From an uncultured Flavobacteriaceae bacterium (GTDB lineage: Bacteria > Bacteroidota > Bacteroidia > Flavobacteriales > Flavobacteriaceae), in contig CANMSI010000003.1 in NCBI GenBank assembly GCA_947500575.1, forward strand, positions 186,001 to 250,000: a DNA stretch of 64,000 nucleotides. The letters run 5' to 3'. Shown here piece by piece: positions 1 to 8,705 of this stretch. The notes under the pieces were generated by a model. It worked only from the letters and a program-made list of their open reading frames with translations, was not told the DNA's origin and did not search any database. The position numbers were made by a program, and so were the translations under genes. Positions within the stretch are counted from its first letter, which is position 1, and the number at the start of each line of letters is the position of its first letter.

Positions 1-150
1 GATAACGGAAACAATAGCAGATGAAACATTAAATTGTGATGCTGATAGTCCTATAAATGTTGCGGCACCGCCTAAAATTTTATCGGTTTTTCCGAAAGGA
101 GTTTCAATAGCATCAAAAGCAATAGACCCAACAATTAAAAGTTTACTCAT
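1..150 (-). CDS. PfkB-family sugar/nucleoside kinase, partial (N-terminus only)
   Basis: The gene starts at the ATG complementary to 148-150 and runs off the left edge, so only about 50 residues are visible. They begin MSKLLIVGSIAFDAIETPFG and continue to a GGAATF motif, which matches the N-terminal substrate-binding signature of ribokinase/PfkB kinases (GG-A-N/T in strand 2). The catalytic GAGD motif lies outside the window. The kinase family is fairly certain; the substrate cannot be told. It lies 78 bases downstream of the RNase H gene on the same strand, so it could belong to the purN-rnhA unit. Confidence 0.75.
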   Translation of the reverse strand, partial: MSKLLIVGSIAFDAIETPFGKTDKILGGAATFIGLSASQFNVSSAIVSVI

Positions 151-228
151 GAGGTGTAAAAATTTGCTGCAAATATACGTTTTTGAATATGCAATTTCGA
201 GTGCAAAGAAGCTAATTTTTTTCCCTTT

Positions 229-864
229 CTATTTTCGTCCAAAATCTGCAGGAATTTCTCCCCAAGCTTTTGTTTCCCATTTAACAATTACAGTACTATA
301 GTCGTTTGTTTGAAGCCAACTAATGGCTCTGCGTATTAAATCAAAAACAACTTTGTTCTTTGCCGTTTCTTTTAACTTGGTGTTACAGCTTTTTTTTCGA
401 ATCCAACTAATGGCAGTTCTAGAATCGGTATATAGAATCCGATTGCTGTTTTGTTTTTTTAAATAAGCAAGACCGTGAACCAAGGCTAAAAATTCGCCAA
501 TATTATTGGTTCCTTGTTCAAAAGGTCCTTGCTTAAACAACTCCTTTTTTGTTTTTGTGTCTACCCCTCTATACTCCATAATACCAGGATTTCCGCTAGA
601 AGCAGCGTCCACGGCAATGGAATTATAGTTGGGTTTCCCAATCTTGGCTAACTGCTCTTGAGATAAACTTGCAGTTTTTGTGCTTTTCCCTTTATAGTCG
701 GCATAATTTCCATCAAAAGCTTTTTTAGCAGCTGCGAAGCTTAAGAACGATTTATATTCCGCTGCTTTAAAACCAGCTATGGCAGCCTTGCAATCTTTCC
801 AATTATCATAGACTCCTGGTTTTTTCCCTTTCCAAACGGTATAAAATTTTGTCTTCTTTCCCAT
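229..864 (-). CDS. Ribonuclease HI with N-terminal viroplasmin-type domain
   Basis: 211 residues. Residues 1-50 (KFYTVWKGKKPGVYDNW... with a later F-A-A-A-KKAF) form the small caulimovirus viroplasmin/RNase HI N-terminal domain that binds RNA/DNA hybrids. Residues about 75-211 are an RNase H fold with the four acidic positions visible: the Asp in SIAVDAAS, the Glu in NIGEFLAL, the Asp in LYTDSRTA and the Asp near the C-terminus (IPADFGRK). The enzyme cleaves RNA in RNA:DNA hybrids. Its start codon shares one base with the purN stop (TAATG), so the two genes are translationally coupled. The two-domain form is common in Bacteroidota. Confidence 0.9.
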   Translation of the reverse strand: MGKKTKFYTVWKGKKPGVYDNWKDCKAAIAGFKAAEYKSFLSFAAAKKAFDGNYADYKGKSTKTASLSQEQLAKIGKPNYNSIAVDAASSGNPGIMEYRGVDTKTKKELFKQGPFEQGTNNIGEFLALVHGLAYLKKQNSNRILYTDSRTAISWIRKKSCNTKLKETAKNKVVFDLIRRAISWLQTNDYSTVIVKWETKAWGEIPADFGRK

Positions 865-1433
865 TATTGTGCTAACAATACTTGTTCAATAATTCTTGGA
901 AAGTGCTCATATTCTAAAAGTTGAACCTTTTTGGCAATTGCTGTAGCATCATCTTCGTCTGAAATTGCCGTTTTGGCCTGATAAATAATCGCTCCTTCAT
1001 CGTAATTTTCATTCACATAGTGTATGGTTATGCCACTTTCCACTTCATTATTATCTTTTATTGCCTGATGCACAAACATTCCATACATTCCTTTTCCACC
1101 ATATTTGGGTAAGAGTGCAGGATGAATATTGAGTATCTTTTTCGGAAAATTTTGAATGAGCTTTTCTGGTATTTTCCACAAGAACCCTGCTAATATGATC
1201 AGATCAGGTTGTATTGTTTTAAGAATATCTAACACCAAATCACTATCATAAAATGCTGTTCTGTTGAAGTGTAAAGCATTGATATTTAATTGATTACATC
1301 TTTCTAAAACTTTGGCATTGCTTTTGTTAGTTAGCACAGTGGCAACAGTAACGTTAGAATTGTTCCGAAAGTAATGTACTATGTTTTCAACATTAGAACC
1401 AGAACCAGAAGCAAAAAGTACAATACGTTTCAT
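864..1433 (-). CDS. purN: Phosphoribosylglycinamide formyltransferase
   Basis: 189 residues. Transfers a formyl group from 10-formyl-THF to GAR, the third step of de novo purine synthesis. The N-terminal SGSGSNVENI loop binds the substrate phosphate. The catalytic triad is visible as N102 and H104 in NIHPALLPKYGGKGMYG and D145 in NYDEGAII, matching the spacing of E. coli PurN. The length is typical. It is transcribed away from acpP and overlaps the following RNase H gene by one base. Confidence 0.95.
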   Translation of the reverse strand: MKRIVLFASGSGSNVENIVHYFRNNSNVTVATVLTNKSNAKVLERCNQLNINALHFNRTAFYDSDLVLDILKTIQPDLIILAGFLWKIPEKLIQNFPKKILNIHPALLPKYGGKGMYGMFVHQAIKDNNEVESGITIHYVNENYDEGAIIYQAKTAISDEDDATAIAKKVQLLEYEHFPRIIEQVLLAQ

Positions 1434-1552
1434 TATTAATTTTAGCGTCGCGGGAGCGAAATTTTTAGGACTAAAAGTAATACACTTGTTTCTAATTTTC
1501 TTAAATTACAATACATTTTAGCGACAAATCGTGTATTTAATCCAAAGTTTTT

Positions 1553-1560
1553 TATTTTTG
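1553..1560 (+). promoter_or_regulatory. Candidate -7 element for acpP
   Basis: TATTTTTG matches the Bacteroidota -7 consensus TAnnTTTG and sits 33 bases before the acpP ATG. The -33 position, 19 bases upstream, reads GTG instead of TTG, so only the -7 half is well supported. Confidence 0.4.
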
Positions 1561-1593
1561 CCAACGATTTAAATTTTAAAAACCAATATTATT

Positions 1594-1827
1594 ATGTCAG
1601 ACATTGCATCAAGAGTAAAAGCTATCATCGTTGATAAATTGGGAGTTGATGAGAACGAAGTTGTAGCCGAAGCTAGCTTTACCAACGACCTAGGGGCGGA
1701 TTCATTGGATACTGTAGAGTTGATAATGGAGTTCGAAAAAGAATTCGATATCCAAATCCCAGACGATCAAGCTGAAAACATTGCAACAGTAGGCCAAGCT
1801 ATAAGTTATATAGAAGAAGCAAAGTAA
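1594..1827 (+). CDS. acpP: Acyl carrier protein
   Basis: 77 residues, the normal ACP size. The phosphopantetheine attachment site is S37 in [12 protein letters not shown], and the protein is acidic and all-helical as expected. It carries growing acyl chains in fatty-acid synthesis and is followed by fabF, the standard pairing. A hairpin with a T tract lies just after its stop (see terminator at 1857), suggesting acpP is made partly as a short separate mRNA. Confidence 0.97.
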   Translation: MSDIASRVKAIIVDKLGVDENEVVAEASFTNDLGADSLDTVELIMEFEKEFDIQIPDDQAENIATVGQAISYIEEAK

Positions 1828-1856
1828 TTTTATATTATCTTGGACAAGATTAAAAA

Positions 1857-1897
1857 TATCCATGCGGTAATCGTGCTGCATGGATAATTTTTTTTAA
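1857..1897 (+). terminator. Terminator-like hairpin between acpP and fabF
   Basis: A perfect 9-bp stem (TATCCATGC at 1857-1865 with GCATGGATA at 1878-1886) and a 12-base loop, followed at once by AATTTTTTTTTAATTT. This is the form of an intrinsic terminator. As fabF follows in the same direction, it would act as an attenuator lowering fabF relative to acpP. Bases 1898-2021, up to fabF, hold no further gene and no clear promoter. Confidence 0.65.
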
Positions 1898-2021
1898 TTT
1901 ACACTTACATTAGAAGCAGAGGTATTTTACCAATTGCTGATAATTAGATAGAGAAAGTAAAAATTCGGACTCTTAAGATTTAGTTTTAAAGAAAAGAGAC
2001 GATTAAATAAAGCTTAGTTCA

Positions 2022-3272
2022 ATGCAATTAAAACGTGTTGTAGTTACAGGTCTTGGAGCACTAACTCCAATAGGTAATACTGTAGAAGCGTATTGGGACG
2101 CGTTAATAAATGGGAAAAGCGGTTCTGCCCCCATAACGTATTACGATACGGAGAAATTTAAAACCAAATTTGCCTGCGAATTAAAGGATTATAACCCAGC
2201 TGATTTTTTTGATAGGAAGGAAGCACGTAAACTAGATAAGTTTGCGCAATATGCTATAGTTTCTTCGGACGAGGCGATTAAGGATTCTGGTATGGATCTT
2301 GACAGCATCGATAAGTTTCGTGTGGGTGTTGTTTGGGGTGCTGGTATCGGTGGCCTAGAAACATTCCAGAACGAAGTGATGAACTTTTCTGAAGGAGATG
2401 GTACGCCAAGATTTAATCCCTTTTTTATCCCAAAAATGATTGCAGATATTGCACCTGGTAATATCTCTATTAAGCATGGTTTTATGGGACCAAACTATAC
2501 AACCGTTTCTGCCTGTGCCTCCTCTGCAAATGCAATGATTGATGCCTTAAACTATATTCGTTTGGGTTATTGTGATGTTGTGGTTACTGGTGGTAGTGAA
2601 GCTGCTGTTACCATTGCAGGTATGGGAGGGTTCAATGCGATGCATGCCTTATCTACAAGAAATGATAGCATGGAAACGGCCTCTAGACCATTTGATGCTA
2701 CCCGTGATGGTTTTGTTCTAGGAGAAGGAGCAGGTGCACTTATTTTAGAAGAGTATGAGCATGCAAAGGCCCGTGGCGCAAAAATATATGCAGAAGTTGC
2801 TGGTGGCGGATTGTCTAGTGATGCATACCATATGACCGCTCCTCATCCAGAAGGAATTGGAGTAGTTAGGGTAATGGAAAACTGTCTTAAAGATGCAGGT
2901 CTTAGTCCAGGGGATGTAGATGCCATTAATACCCATGGAACTTCTACGCCTTTAGGAGATGTTGCAGAATTAAAAGCAATTTCCAAAGTTTTTGGAAAAC
3001 ATGCACCCAATATAAATATCAATTCTACCAAATCCATGACCGGACATTTATTAGGTGCAGCGGGAGCTATAGAGGCAATTGCCTCCATCTTAGCCATGAA
3101 ACATAATATAGTTCCACCAACCATAAACCATACAACGGTAGATGAAAATATTGATCCAAGTTTAAACCTCACGCTCAACAAAGCACAAAAAAGAGAAGTG
3201 AATGTTGCTATGAGCAACACTTTTGGATTTGGAGGGCATAACGCTTGTGTTGTGTTTAAAAAAATTAGTTAA
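2022..3272 (+). CDS. fabF: Beta-ketoacyl-ACP synthase II
   Basis: 416 residues, full length for FabF. Condenses malonyl-ACP with acyl-ACP in chain elongation. The Cys-His-His catalytic triad is visible: C165 in TVSACASSANAM, H305 in NTHGTSTPLGD and H342 in SMTGHLLGAAGA. The C-terminal FGFGGHNACVVF motif is also present. rnc starts only 8 bases after its stop, so the two are surely co-transcribed. Confidence 0.97.
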   Translation: MQLKRVVVTGLGALTPIGNTVEAYWDALINGKSGSAPITYYDTEKFKTKFACELKDYNPADFFDRKEARKLDKFAQYAIVSSDEAIKDSGMDLDSIDKFRVGVVWGAGIGGLETFQNEVMNFSEGDGTPRFNPFFIPKMIADIAPGNISIKHGFMGPNYTTVSACASSANAMIDALNYIRLGYCDVVVTGGSEAAVTIAGMGGFNAMHALSTRNDSMETASRPFDATRDGFVLGEGAGALILEEYEHAKARGAKIYAEVAGGGLSSDAYHMTAPHPEGIGVVRVMENCLKDAGLSPGDVDAINTHGTSTPLGDVAELKAISKVFGKHAPNININSTKSMTGHLLGAAGAIEAIASILAMKHNIVPPTINHTTVDENIDPSLNLTLNKAQKREVNVAMSNTFGFGGHNACVVFKKIS

Positions 3273-3280
3273 AGCATTCT

Positions 3281-4015
3281 ATGAATTTTCTTTCCAATAT
3301 ATTTAATTCCCAACCGCATGAGGAAGGGGATTTTTTTTTGGGAATAACAAAAATTTTGGGTTTTAAGCCCAAAGAGATCAGTATTTATAGAAAAGCTTTC
3401 CTGCACAGATCTGCTAATAAAAAAGATGAAAATGGTGCTCCACTAAACTACGAACGTTTAGAATTTTTAGGAGATGCCATGCTAGGAACTATCATCTCTA
3501 AACATCTATATAAAGAGGTGCCCCAGGGAGATGAAGGATACCTTACTAAAATGCGCTCAAAAATAGTAAGTAGAGAACATCTTAATGAATTAGGAAAGGA
3601 TCTTAATTTAATTCAGTTTGTTGAGAGTAGAATTCCTAAATCCCATTTTGGAGATAATATTCATGGAAACGTATTTGAAGCTTTAGTTGGTGCTATTTAT
3701 TTGGATAGAGGATATGATTATTGCGAACAATTTATCCATGATAGTGTTATTATTCCCTATGTGGATATTGAACAACTAGAAGGGAAAGTAATTAGCTACA
3801 AAAGCTTGGTGATCGAATGGTGTCAAAAACAAAAAAAAGCATTTCATTATGATGTGTATGAAGACACAGGAAATGATACATTAAAGCACTTCGCAGTGAA
3901 GTTGTCTATAGGAGAAAAAATTATGGCCAAAGCCAGAGCTACCTCTAAGAAAAAAGCAGAGGAGAAAGCTTCTAAAAGAGCCTTTTTTGCGCTTCAAGAT
4001 AAAATGTCTAGTTAA
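3281..4015 (+). CDS. rnc: Ribonuclease III
   Basis: 244 residues. Endonuclease for double-stranded RNA (rRNA and mRNA processing). The signature NYERLEFLGDAML lies at about residues 56-68, with the catalytic acidic residues E61 and D65, and a second metal-binding patch is in GNVFEALVGAIYLD. Residues about 175-240 form the double-stranded RNA binding domain ending in a KKKAEEKASKRAF helix. It follows fabF by 8 bases, a linkage usual in this phylum. Confidence 0.95.
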   Translation: MNFLSNIFNSQPHEEGDFFLGITKILGFKPKEISIYRKAFLHRSANKKDENGAPLNYERLEFLGDAMLGTIISKHLYKEVPQGDEGYLTKMRSKIVSREHLNELGKDLNLIQFVESRIPKSHFGDNIHGNVFEALVGAIYLDRGYDYCEQFIHDSVIIPYVDIEQLEGKVISYKSLVIEWCQKQKKAFHYDVYEDTGNDTLKHFAVKLSIGEKIMAKARATSKKKAEEKASKRAFFALQDKMSS

Positions 4016-4132
4016 TCGTATTGATCACAAGCCCCAACTCTATCGTTTTCGTAAGTAAATTAAAAGCGTATACCCCATGTTTTCTAGGCTAGTTAGCTTA
4101 GAAATTATATATTTACGTCTTGGGCACGAACT

Positions 4133-4600
4133 ATGGCAACGACACATAAAATTTTTGAAGACTTTTATGAAGATGCTTTCGTTTTGATTGCACTTCACAG
4201 TAGTTTGGAAGATTATGCTATGGTTTATGCACTGAATAGGTGCTTAAAATCTAACCTTAAAAGAACCCGCGAAGATCTAGATTTATCTCAGCAAATTTCA
4301 TTTCCTGTTTTCGAATGGAGGGATGTAATTCATGATAGGTACTGGACATTGCTAAATAACAATTGTATAAAGGAAGATGATACATCTATAGAACAAGGGC
4401 TCTTTGGAGAAGAACTCACCTATACAAATCATAAGCTGGTTCCAGAATATAAGGACGTAGACTATTTTTTAAAGGTAGAGCAGGATGAGGATAATTTTGA
4501 AGAACAAGTTGTAAAATTAATCCTTACGCTTCCCAATGTTGTTACGGCTTATGCGATTGATGCCGACCAATTAAAGTCAAAAAGTAATTTAATTTTTTAG
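4133..4600 (+). CDS. IPExxxVDY family protein
   Basis: 155 residues, soluble, no signal peptide. The family-defining motif is present as VPEYKDVDYFLKV near residues 104-116. This is a short family known to me only from Bacteroidota, of unknown function, usually found just before pyruvate kinase, as here (3 bases to the pyk ATG). That spacing implies co-transcription and perhaps a related role, but nothing in the sequence shows an enzymatic site. The 117 bases before it hold no convincing promoter beyond a TATATTTA stretch. Confidence 0.85.
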   Translation: MATTHKIFEDFYEDAFVLIALHSSLEDYAMVYALNRCLKSNLKRTREDLDLSQQISFPVFEWRDVIHDRYWTLLNNNCIKEDDTSIEQGLFGEELTYTNHKLVPEYKDVDYFLKVEQDEDNFEEQVVKLILTLPNVVTAYAIDADQLKSKSNLIF

Positions 4601-4603
4601 AAA

Positions 4604-6046
4604 ATGCCAAGCAAGAAGAAAACGAAGATAGTAGCCACATTAGGACCTGCAACAAGCAAGAAGGAAGTCCTTAGTGCAATGATAAATGCAGGGGTCGATG
4701 TTTTTAGGATTAACTTTTCGCATGCAGATTACGAAGATGTAATTGAGCGCGTTAAGATGATTAGAGAACTTAATGCAGAGCTAGGAACCAACACATCAAT
4801 TCTTGGAGATTTACAAGGCCCAAAGCTTAGAGTAGGGGTCATGGCAGGAGAAGTAGTAGTGGCTCCAGGAGATGAAATTACTTTTGTCACTGGCAAACCT
4901 TTTGAAGGCACTGCGGAAAGAGTATATATGAATTATGATAGTTTTCCACAAGATGTGAATCCTGGAGAACGTATTTTATTGGATGATGGCAAACTAATGT
5001 TTGAAGTAGTTTCTACCAATAAAAAGAACGAAGTTAAAGCCAAGGTAATACAAGGAGGGCCGTTAAAATCTAAGAAAGGGGTGAACCTTCCAAACACCAA
5101 TATTTCATTACCAGCACTTACAGAGAAAGACGTAAAGGATGCCATCTTTGCAGTATCTCAGGAAGTAGATTGGATTGCACTTTCCTTTGTGCGTTTTAGT
5201 CAGGATCTTATTGACCTTCAAAACCTAATCAAAGAGCATTCTGAACATAAAATTCCAATTATTGCCAAAATTGAAAAGCCCGAAGCGGTAGAAAACATTG
5301 ATAAAATTGTTGCTTATTGCGATGGTCTTATGGTAGCTCGTGGCGATTTAGGAGTAGAAGTACCAGCACAGGAAGTACCACTTATTCAAAAGCAACTAGT
5401 TTTACGTGCGAAGAAGGCGAGAATACCCGTAATCATTGCCACGCAAATGATGGAAACCATGATTACTAGTTTAACACCTACACGAGCAGAAGTAAACGAT
5501 GTAGCGAATTCCGTAATGGACGGCGCAGATGCGGTAATGCTCTCGGGAGAAACATCGGTAGGAAATTACCCTGTAGAAGTGATTCAGAAGATGACCAGTA
5601 TCTTAAAAAGTGTGGAGAATTCTGAATTAATCAATGTACCTCATGATCCGCCACATATTAGAACAAAAAGATATATTACCAAATCAGTTTGTTATCATGC
5701 CGCTTTTATGGCAAATGAAATCAAAGCAAAAGCCATATCAACCTTAACAAATAGCGGGTACACGGCCTTTCAAATATCTGCTTGGAGACCTAGCGCACAC
5801 ATCTTAGTATTTACCTCTAATAAGAGAATTCTAACCCAGCTTAATTTATTATGGGGTGTAAAAGCTTTTTATTACGATAAGTTTGTTTCTACTGATGAGA
5901 CTATTGAAGACGTAAATCAAATTGCTTGTAAGAAAGGATTCTTAGATGTGGGAGATATGCTAATTAGCTTGGCCGCGATGCCAATCAAAGACAAAGGAAT
6001 GGTAAACACCTTGAGAGTTACAGAAATAGAAACATGTAATTTTTAA
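4604..6046 (+). CDS. pyk: Pyruvate kinase
   Basis: 480 residues. Converts phosphoenolpyruvate and ADP to pyruvate and ATP. Visible motifs: KIVATLGPAT at the N-terminus, NFSHADYEDV, the metal/PEP site IIAKIEKPEAVENID, MVARGDLGVEVP, and ATQMMETMI before the C-terminal regulatory domain. The length is that of a standard single-chain enzyme. It is the last gene of the acpP-side cluster; a strong hairpin follows 24 bases after the stop. Confidence 0.97.
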   Translation: MPSKKKTKIVATLGPATSKKEVLSAMINAGVDVFRINFSHADYEDVIERVKMIRELNAELGTNTSILGDLQGPKLRVGVMAGEVVVAPGDEITFVTGKPFEGTAERVYMNYDSFPQDVNPGERILLDDGKLMFEVVSTNKKNEVKAKVIQGGPLKSKKGVNLPNTNISLPALTEKDVKDAIFAVSQEVDWIALSFVRFSQDLIDLQNLIKEHSEHKIPIIAKIEKPEAVENIDKIVAYCDGLMVARGDLGVEVPAQEVPLIQKQLVLRAKKARIPVIIATQMMETMITSLTPTRAEVNDVANSVMDGADAVMLSGETSVGNYPVEVIQKMTSILKSVENSELINVPHDPPHIRTKRYITKSVCYHAAFMANEIKAKAISTLTNSGYTAFQISAWRPSAHILVFTSNKRILTQLNLLWGVKAFYYDKFVSTDETIEDVNQIACKKGFLDVGDMLISLAAMPIKDKGMVNTLRVTEIETCNF

Positions 6047-6069
6047 CCTATCACAGATACCAACAAAAG

Positions 6070-6105
6070 AAAATCCCGATAGCCGTAATGGCGTATCGGG
6101 ATTTT
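6070..6105. terminator. Bidirectional terminator between pyk and the PAS gene
   Basis: An 11-bp perfect stem, AAAATCCCGAT (6070-6080) with ATCGGGATTTT (6095-6105), lies between two convergent genes. The A-run before and T-run after let it work on both strands. Confidence 0.85.
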
Positions 6106-6124
6106 CAGTTTAGTAATAAAACAC

Positions 6125-6646
6125 TTAAGCAACTTCTCGCTCGTAAGCGATAAAGTTTACAATCTTCCCTTTTGTATTGAAAATAGGTTCTGCTTTTATC
6201 CAGCATTTGTAAAGACTACCATCTTTGCGGTAGTTCATTAAGGTAACCTCAAAAGGCATTTCGTTTTTAACGGCTTTGGAGACATGGCGTAGTTGTTCTT
6301 GGCAAGTGGCTTCCCCTTGAAACATTTTTGGTTTGTTACCCATAACCTCTTTGGAAGTATAACCATTCATTTTATACATATTATGGGTTGCATGTACAAT
6401 ACGAAGTTGCGCATCAGTAACCAAGATTACATGTTCCTTCTTTACCAACTCTTCAGTAAACATGGATTTATAATTCCATTTATTGTTAGTTGCAATTGCA
6501 GATAGCGCAGTTATATCGCTATGACTTTTACATAACGTATCAAAATGAGAGGCGAATAGATCCCAAGAAAGTAATGGAAGGTTGACAATTTTTTGAGTCT
6601 TATAGAACAAGTTTGCTCCTAAATCATAATTCTTCATCTCATTCAT
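6125..6646 (-). CDS. PAS (LOV-like) domain protein lacking the photoactive cysteine
   Basis: 173 residues from the ATG at 6646; a TTG at 6691 would add 15 residues and is less likely. The first 65 residues are helical and of unknown type (LGANLFYKTQK, LPLLSWDLF). Residues about 70-173 are a PAS domain close to LOV domains: VTDAQLRIVHAT, GYTSKEVMGNKPKMFQG and LMNYRKDGSLYKCW. In true LOV photoreceptors the GxNCRFLQ motif holds the flavin-adduct cysteine; here the aligned position is proline (P106 of GNKPKMFQG, residues 103-111). No output domain is present, so it is a stand-alone sensor or adaptor. Light sensing by the normal adduct chemistry is ruled out if this alignment holds. Confidence 0.8.
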   Translation of the reverse strand: MNEMKNYDLGANLFYKTQKIVNLPLLSWDLFASHFDTLCKSHSDITALSAIATNNKWNYKSMFTEELVKKEHVILVTDAQLRIVHATHNMYKMNGYTSKEVMGNKPKMFQGEATCQEQLRHVSKAVKNEMPFEVTLMNYRKDGSLYKCWIKAEPIFNTKGKIVNFIAYEREVA

Positions 6647-6959
6647 TATAGCTGTTTTTAAGGGGGCTAGGCTTCTTATATTTTTTTGCAATTGTGTTTA
6701 AGCTTTTTACAACTCTTCCTTGCATTGCTAATTTCCTATCCAAGTAATACTAGTAAAAGATTTCGGCTGTTTAAAATTTAATGGAGGCGTTAACATTTTT
6801 GTTTAATAAAAGTGGTCTTGATAGCGATTTTGAGCTTGTAAGCCTCAACAAAAAAAGGAGACCAAAGTAGTAATCATCCCTAGTACTGCTAAGAATTGTT
6901 GTTTTGGGGAAAGGGCTGTTGTTAAACAGTTTATTATTCTTTTAAGAGATATTATCTAT

Positions 6960-7808
6960 ATGAAGTTTGCTTTTCAAGATCAAAAATTAGGCTCTATATT
7001 AGGATTAACTAACGATATAAAATCGAATGAACAGTTATTTTCTGCTACTTCTAGGACCATTAAAATTCTTTGGAATAGGAATAAAGAAGTAGTTTGTTTT
7101 CAGGTAGATGGAATACCTATTGAACTGCAACCAAATCAACTAGCAACTCTTACATATTTACAACAAGTATCTTATAAGGAAACACATTTACCGCTGACCG
7201 CTTTTTTGTTTAATAGAGCGTTTTATTGCATTTCCGATCATGATAGCGAAGTTTCTTGCAATGGAATTCTGTTTTTCGGAACACAGGATCTTCCTATTAT
7301 TACACTTCCTTCAACACAAATTAGAAAGTTTAATACGCTGTATGAAGTTTTTCAAGACGAGTTCGCCACTCCAGATAAGATACAGGGAGATATGTTGCAA
7401 ATGCTTTTAAAGCGACTCATCATTATGTGTACGCGTTTGGCAAAAAAACAACTTATTGTGCAACATTTGGACAACGAACAAATAGATATTATCCGAAAAT
7501 TTAATGTTCTGGTAGACCTGCATTTTAAAACTAAAAGAAAAGTAAGCGATTATGCCAGCCTACTCTTCAAATCTCCTAAAACATTATCCAACCTATTTGC
7601 GATTTACAATCAAAAATCTCCCCAGCAAATTATTCATGAACGATTAACTCTGGAGGCAAAACGATTGATGAATTTTACAGATAAACAATATCAGGAAATT
7701 GCTTTCGAATTAGGGTTTAATGATCCAGCTCATTTTAGTCGATTTTTTAAGAAAATGACTTCGTACTCACCTACAGATTATAGAGAAAACAGCATTTTAA
7801 GTGCTTAA
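6960..7808 (+). CDS. AraC-family transcriptional regulator
   Basis: 282 residues. The C-terminal 100 residues (from about 180) carry the two helix-turn-helix motifs of the AraC/XylS family: VSDYASLLFKSPKTLSNLF and the signature DKQYQEIAFELGFNDPAHF followed by SRFFKK and YSPTDYRE. The N-terminal half (1-150) looks like a cupin-type effector or dimerisation domain without obvious metal ligands. It lies immediately upstream of, and in the same direction as, a micro-ORF, an AhpD-like gene and a cupredoxin-like gene, which it probably controls. Confidence 0.9.
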   Translation: MKFAFQDQKLGSILGLTNDIKSNEQLFSATSRTIKILWNRNKEVVCFQVDGIPIELQPNQLATLTYLQQVSYKETHLPLTAFLFNRAFYCISDHDSEVSCNGILFFGTQDLPIITLPSTQIRKFNTLYEVFQDEFATPDKIQGDMLQMLLKRLIIMCTRLAKKQLIVQHLDNEQIDIIRKFNVLVDLHFKTKRKVSDYASLLFKSPKTLSNLFAIYNQKSPQQIIHERLTLEAKRLMNFTDKQYQEIAFELGFNDPAHFSRFFKKMTSYSPTDYRENSILSA

Positions 7809-7900
7809 AGGGAAGTTTTGACAAGCCTTCGGGAAATTGGTACTAACAGCTCGCTTGATTTATGACGCATCTTTGTAGTGTAATTAAAAAATAGTGAAAG

Positions 7901-8056
7901 ATGAACATAAAAAATAAATCCATTTTCAATCTTATTGAAATATTCCGACAGACTAGAAAACCGGTCTTAAATACCATTAGTCCAAAGACACATTGCGAAG
8001 AAAAACATCATCACGATTTTTATTGTGATGCAGAGAAACCCCATATTCAGTATTAA
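7901..8056 (+). CDS. Micro-ORF, His/Cys-rich 51-residue peptide (unknown)
   Basis: Too short for most gene callers. ATG at 7901 follows GTGAAAG; 51 codons end in TAA at 8056. The N-terminal half is basic and helical (SIFNLIEIFRQTRK); the C-terminal half is metal-ligand-rich: H31-C32, H36-H37-H38, C42 and H48 (THCEEKHHHDFYCDAEKP). There is no signal peptide. The sequence just upstream contains CATCTTTG, a partial -7 element. It lies between the AraC gene and the AhpD-like gene. I do not recognise a family. The ligand clustering makes a metal-binding or redox peptide plausible, but the ORF could also be chance. Confidence 0.45.
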   Translation: MNIKNKSIFNLIEIFRQTRKPVLNTISPKTHCEEKHHHDFYCDAEKPHIQY

Positions 8057-8117
8057 TATAAATTAAGTTAACAACGCTCCACAAAATAAAAAATAGGAGC
8101 CTAAAAAAAGTATAATT

Positions 8118-8666
8118 ATGAGCACATTTAATGTCCCTAAAAGAGAAGAAGTAAGTAGCAATAACCAAGCAATTTTTGACAATTTGGAAAAAGCAGTTGG
8201 TTTTGTTCCTAATCTTTTTGCAACCTATGCGCATTCAGAGAATGCCCTTCAAAATTATTTAAACCTATCCAACGCTAAAACATCATTAAAAGCAAAAGAG
8301 AAAGAAGTAGTGAATTTAGCTGTTAGTGAAGTAAACAACTGTATTTATTGTTTATCTGCGCATACCGCTATAGGACAAATGAACGGCTTTACGGAGGCTC
8401 AAATCTTGGAATTGAGAGCAGGAAATGCCTCTTTTGACAACAAATTAGATGCCTTGGCACGTTTGTCAAGAAATTTAACAGAGAACAGAGGAGCTGCTGA
8501 AGATGCGGTTGTAGAAAATTTCTTTAATGCCGGTTGGACAAAAGAAAATTTAATAGACACTATTGTTTTAGTAGGAGATAAGACCATTTCTAATTATTTG
8601 CATAAAACAACAAAAGTACCTGTAGATTTTCCAGTAGCGCAAGCCCTAGAAACAGTAGTAGCATAA
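8118..8666 (+). CDS. Carboxymuconolactone decarboxylase / AhpD-like family protein
   Basis: 182 residues, all-helical AhpD-like fold. The redox motif C75-x-x-C78 with H82 (NNCIYCLSAH) is the active site of AhpD-type alkylhydroperoxidases. The conserved LxxAVSEVNxCxYCLSAH context places it among peroxidase-related CMD proteins rather than true muconolactone decarboxylases, which lack the CxxC. It probably reduces peroxides or accepts electrons from a thiol carrier. The cupredoxin-like gene follows 39 bases downstream in the same direction. Confidence 0.88.
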   Translation: MSTFNVPKREEVSSNNQAIFDNLEKAVGFVPNLFATYAHSENALQNYLNLSNAKTSLKAKEKEVVNLAVSEVNNCIYCLSAHTAIGQMNGFTEAQILELRAGNASFDNKLDALARLSRNLTENRGAAEDAVVENFFNAGWTKENLIDTIVLVGDKTISNYLHKTTKVPVDFPVAQALETVVA

Positions 8667-8705
8667 GTAAATTAAACCTAAATATAAATTTTAATAAAAG
8701 TAAAA

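Noticed and set aside
2843-3220. 125-codon minus-strand ORF inside fabF
   Set aside because: fabF is intact with its full catalytic triad on the other strand; the antisense frame has no recognisable motif.
6781-6870. 29-codon ORF between the PAS and AraC genes
   Set aside because: Very short, no family pattern and no terminator or promoter around it.
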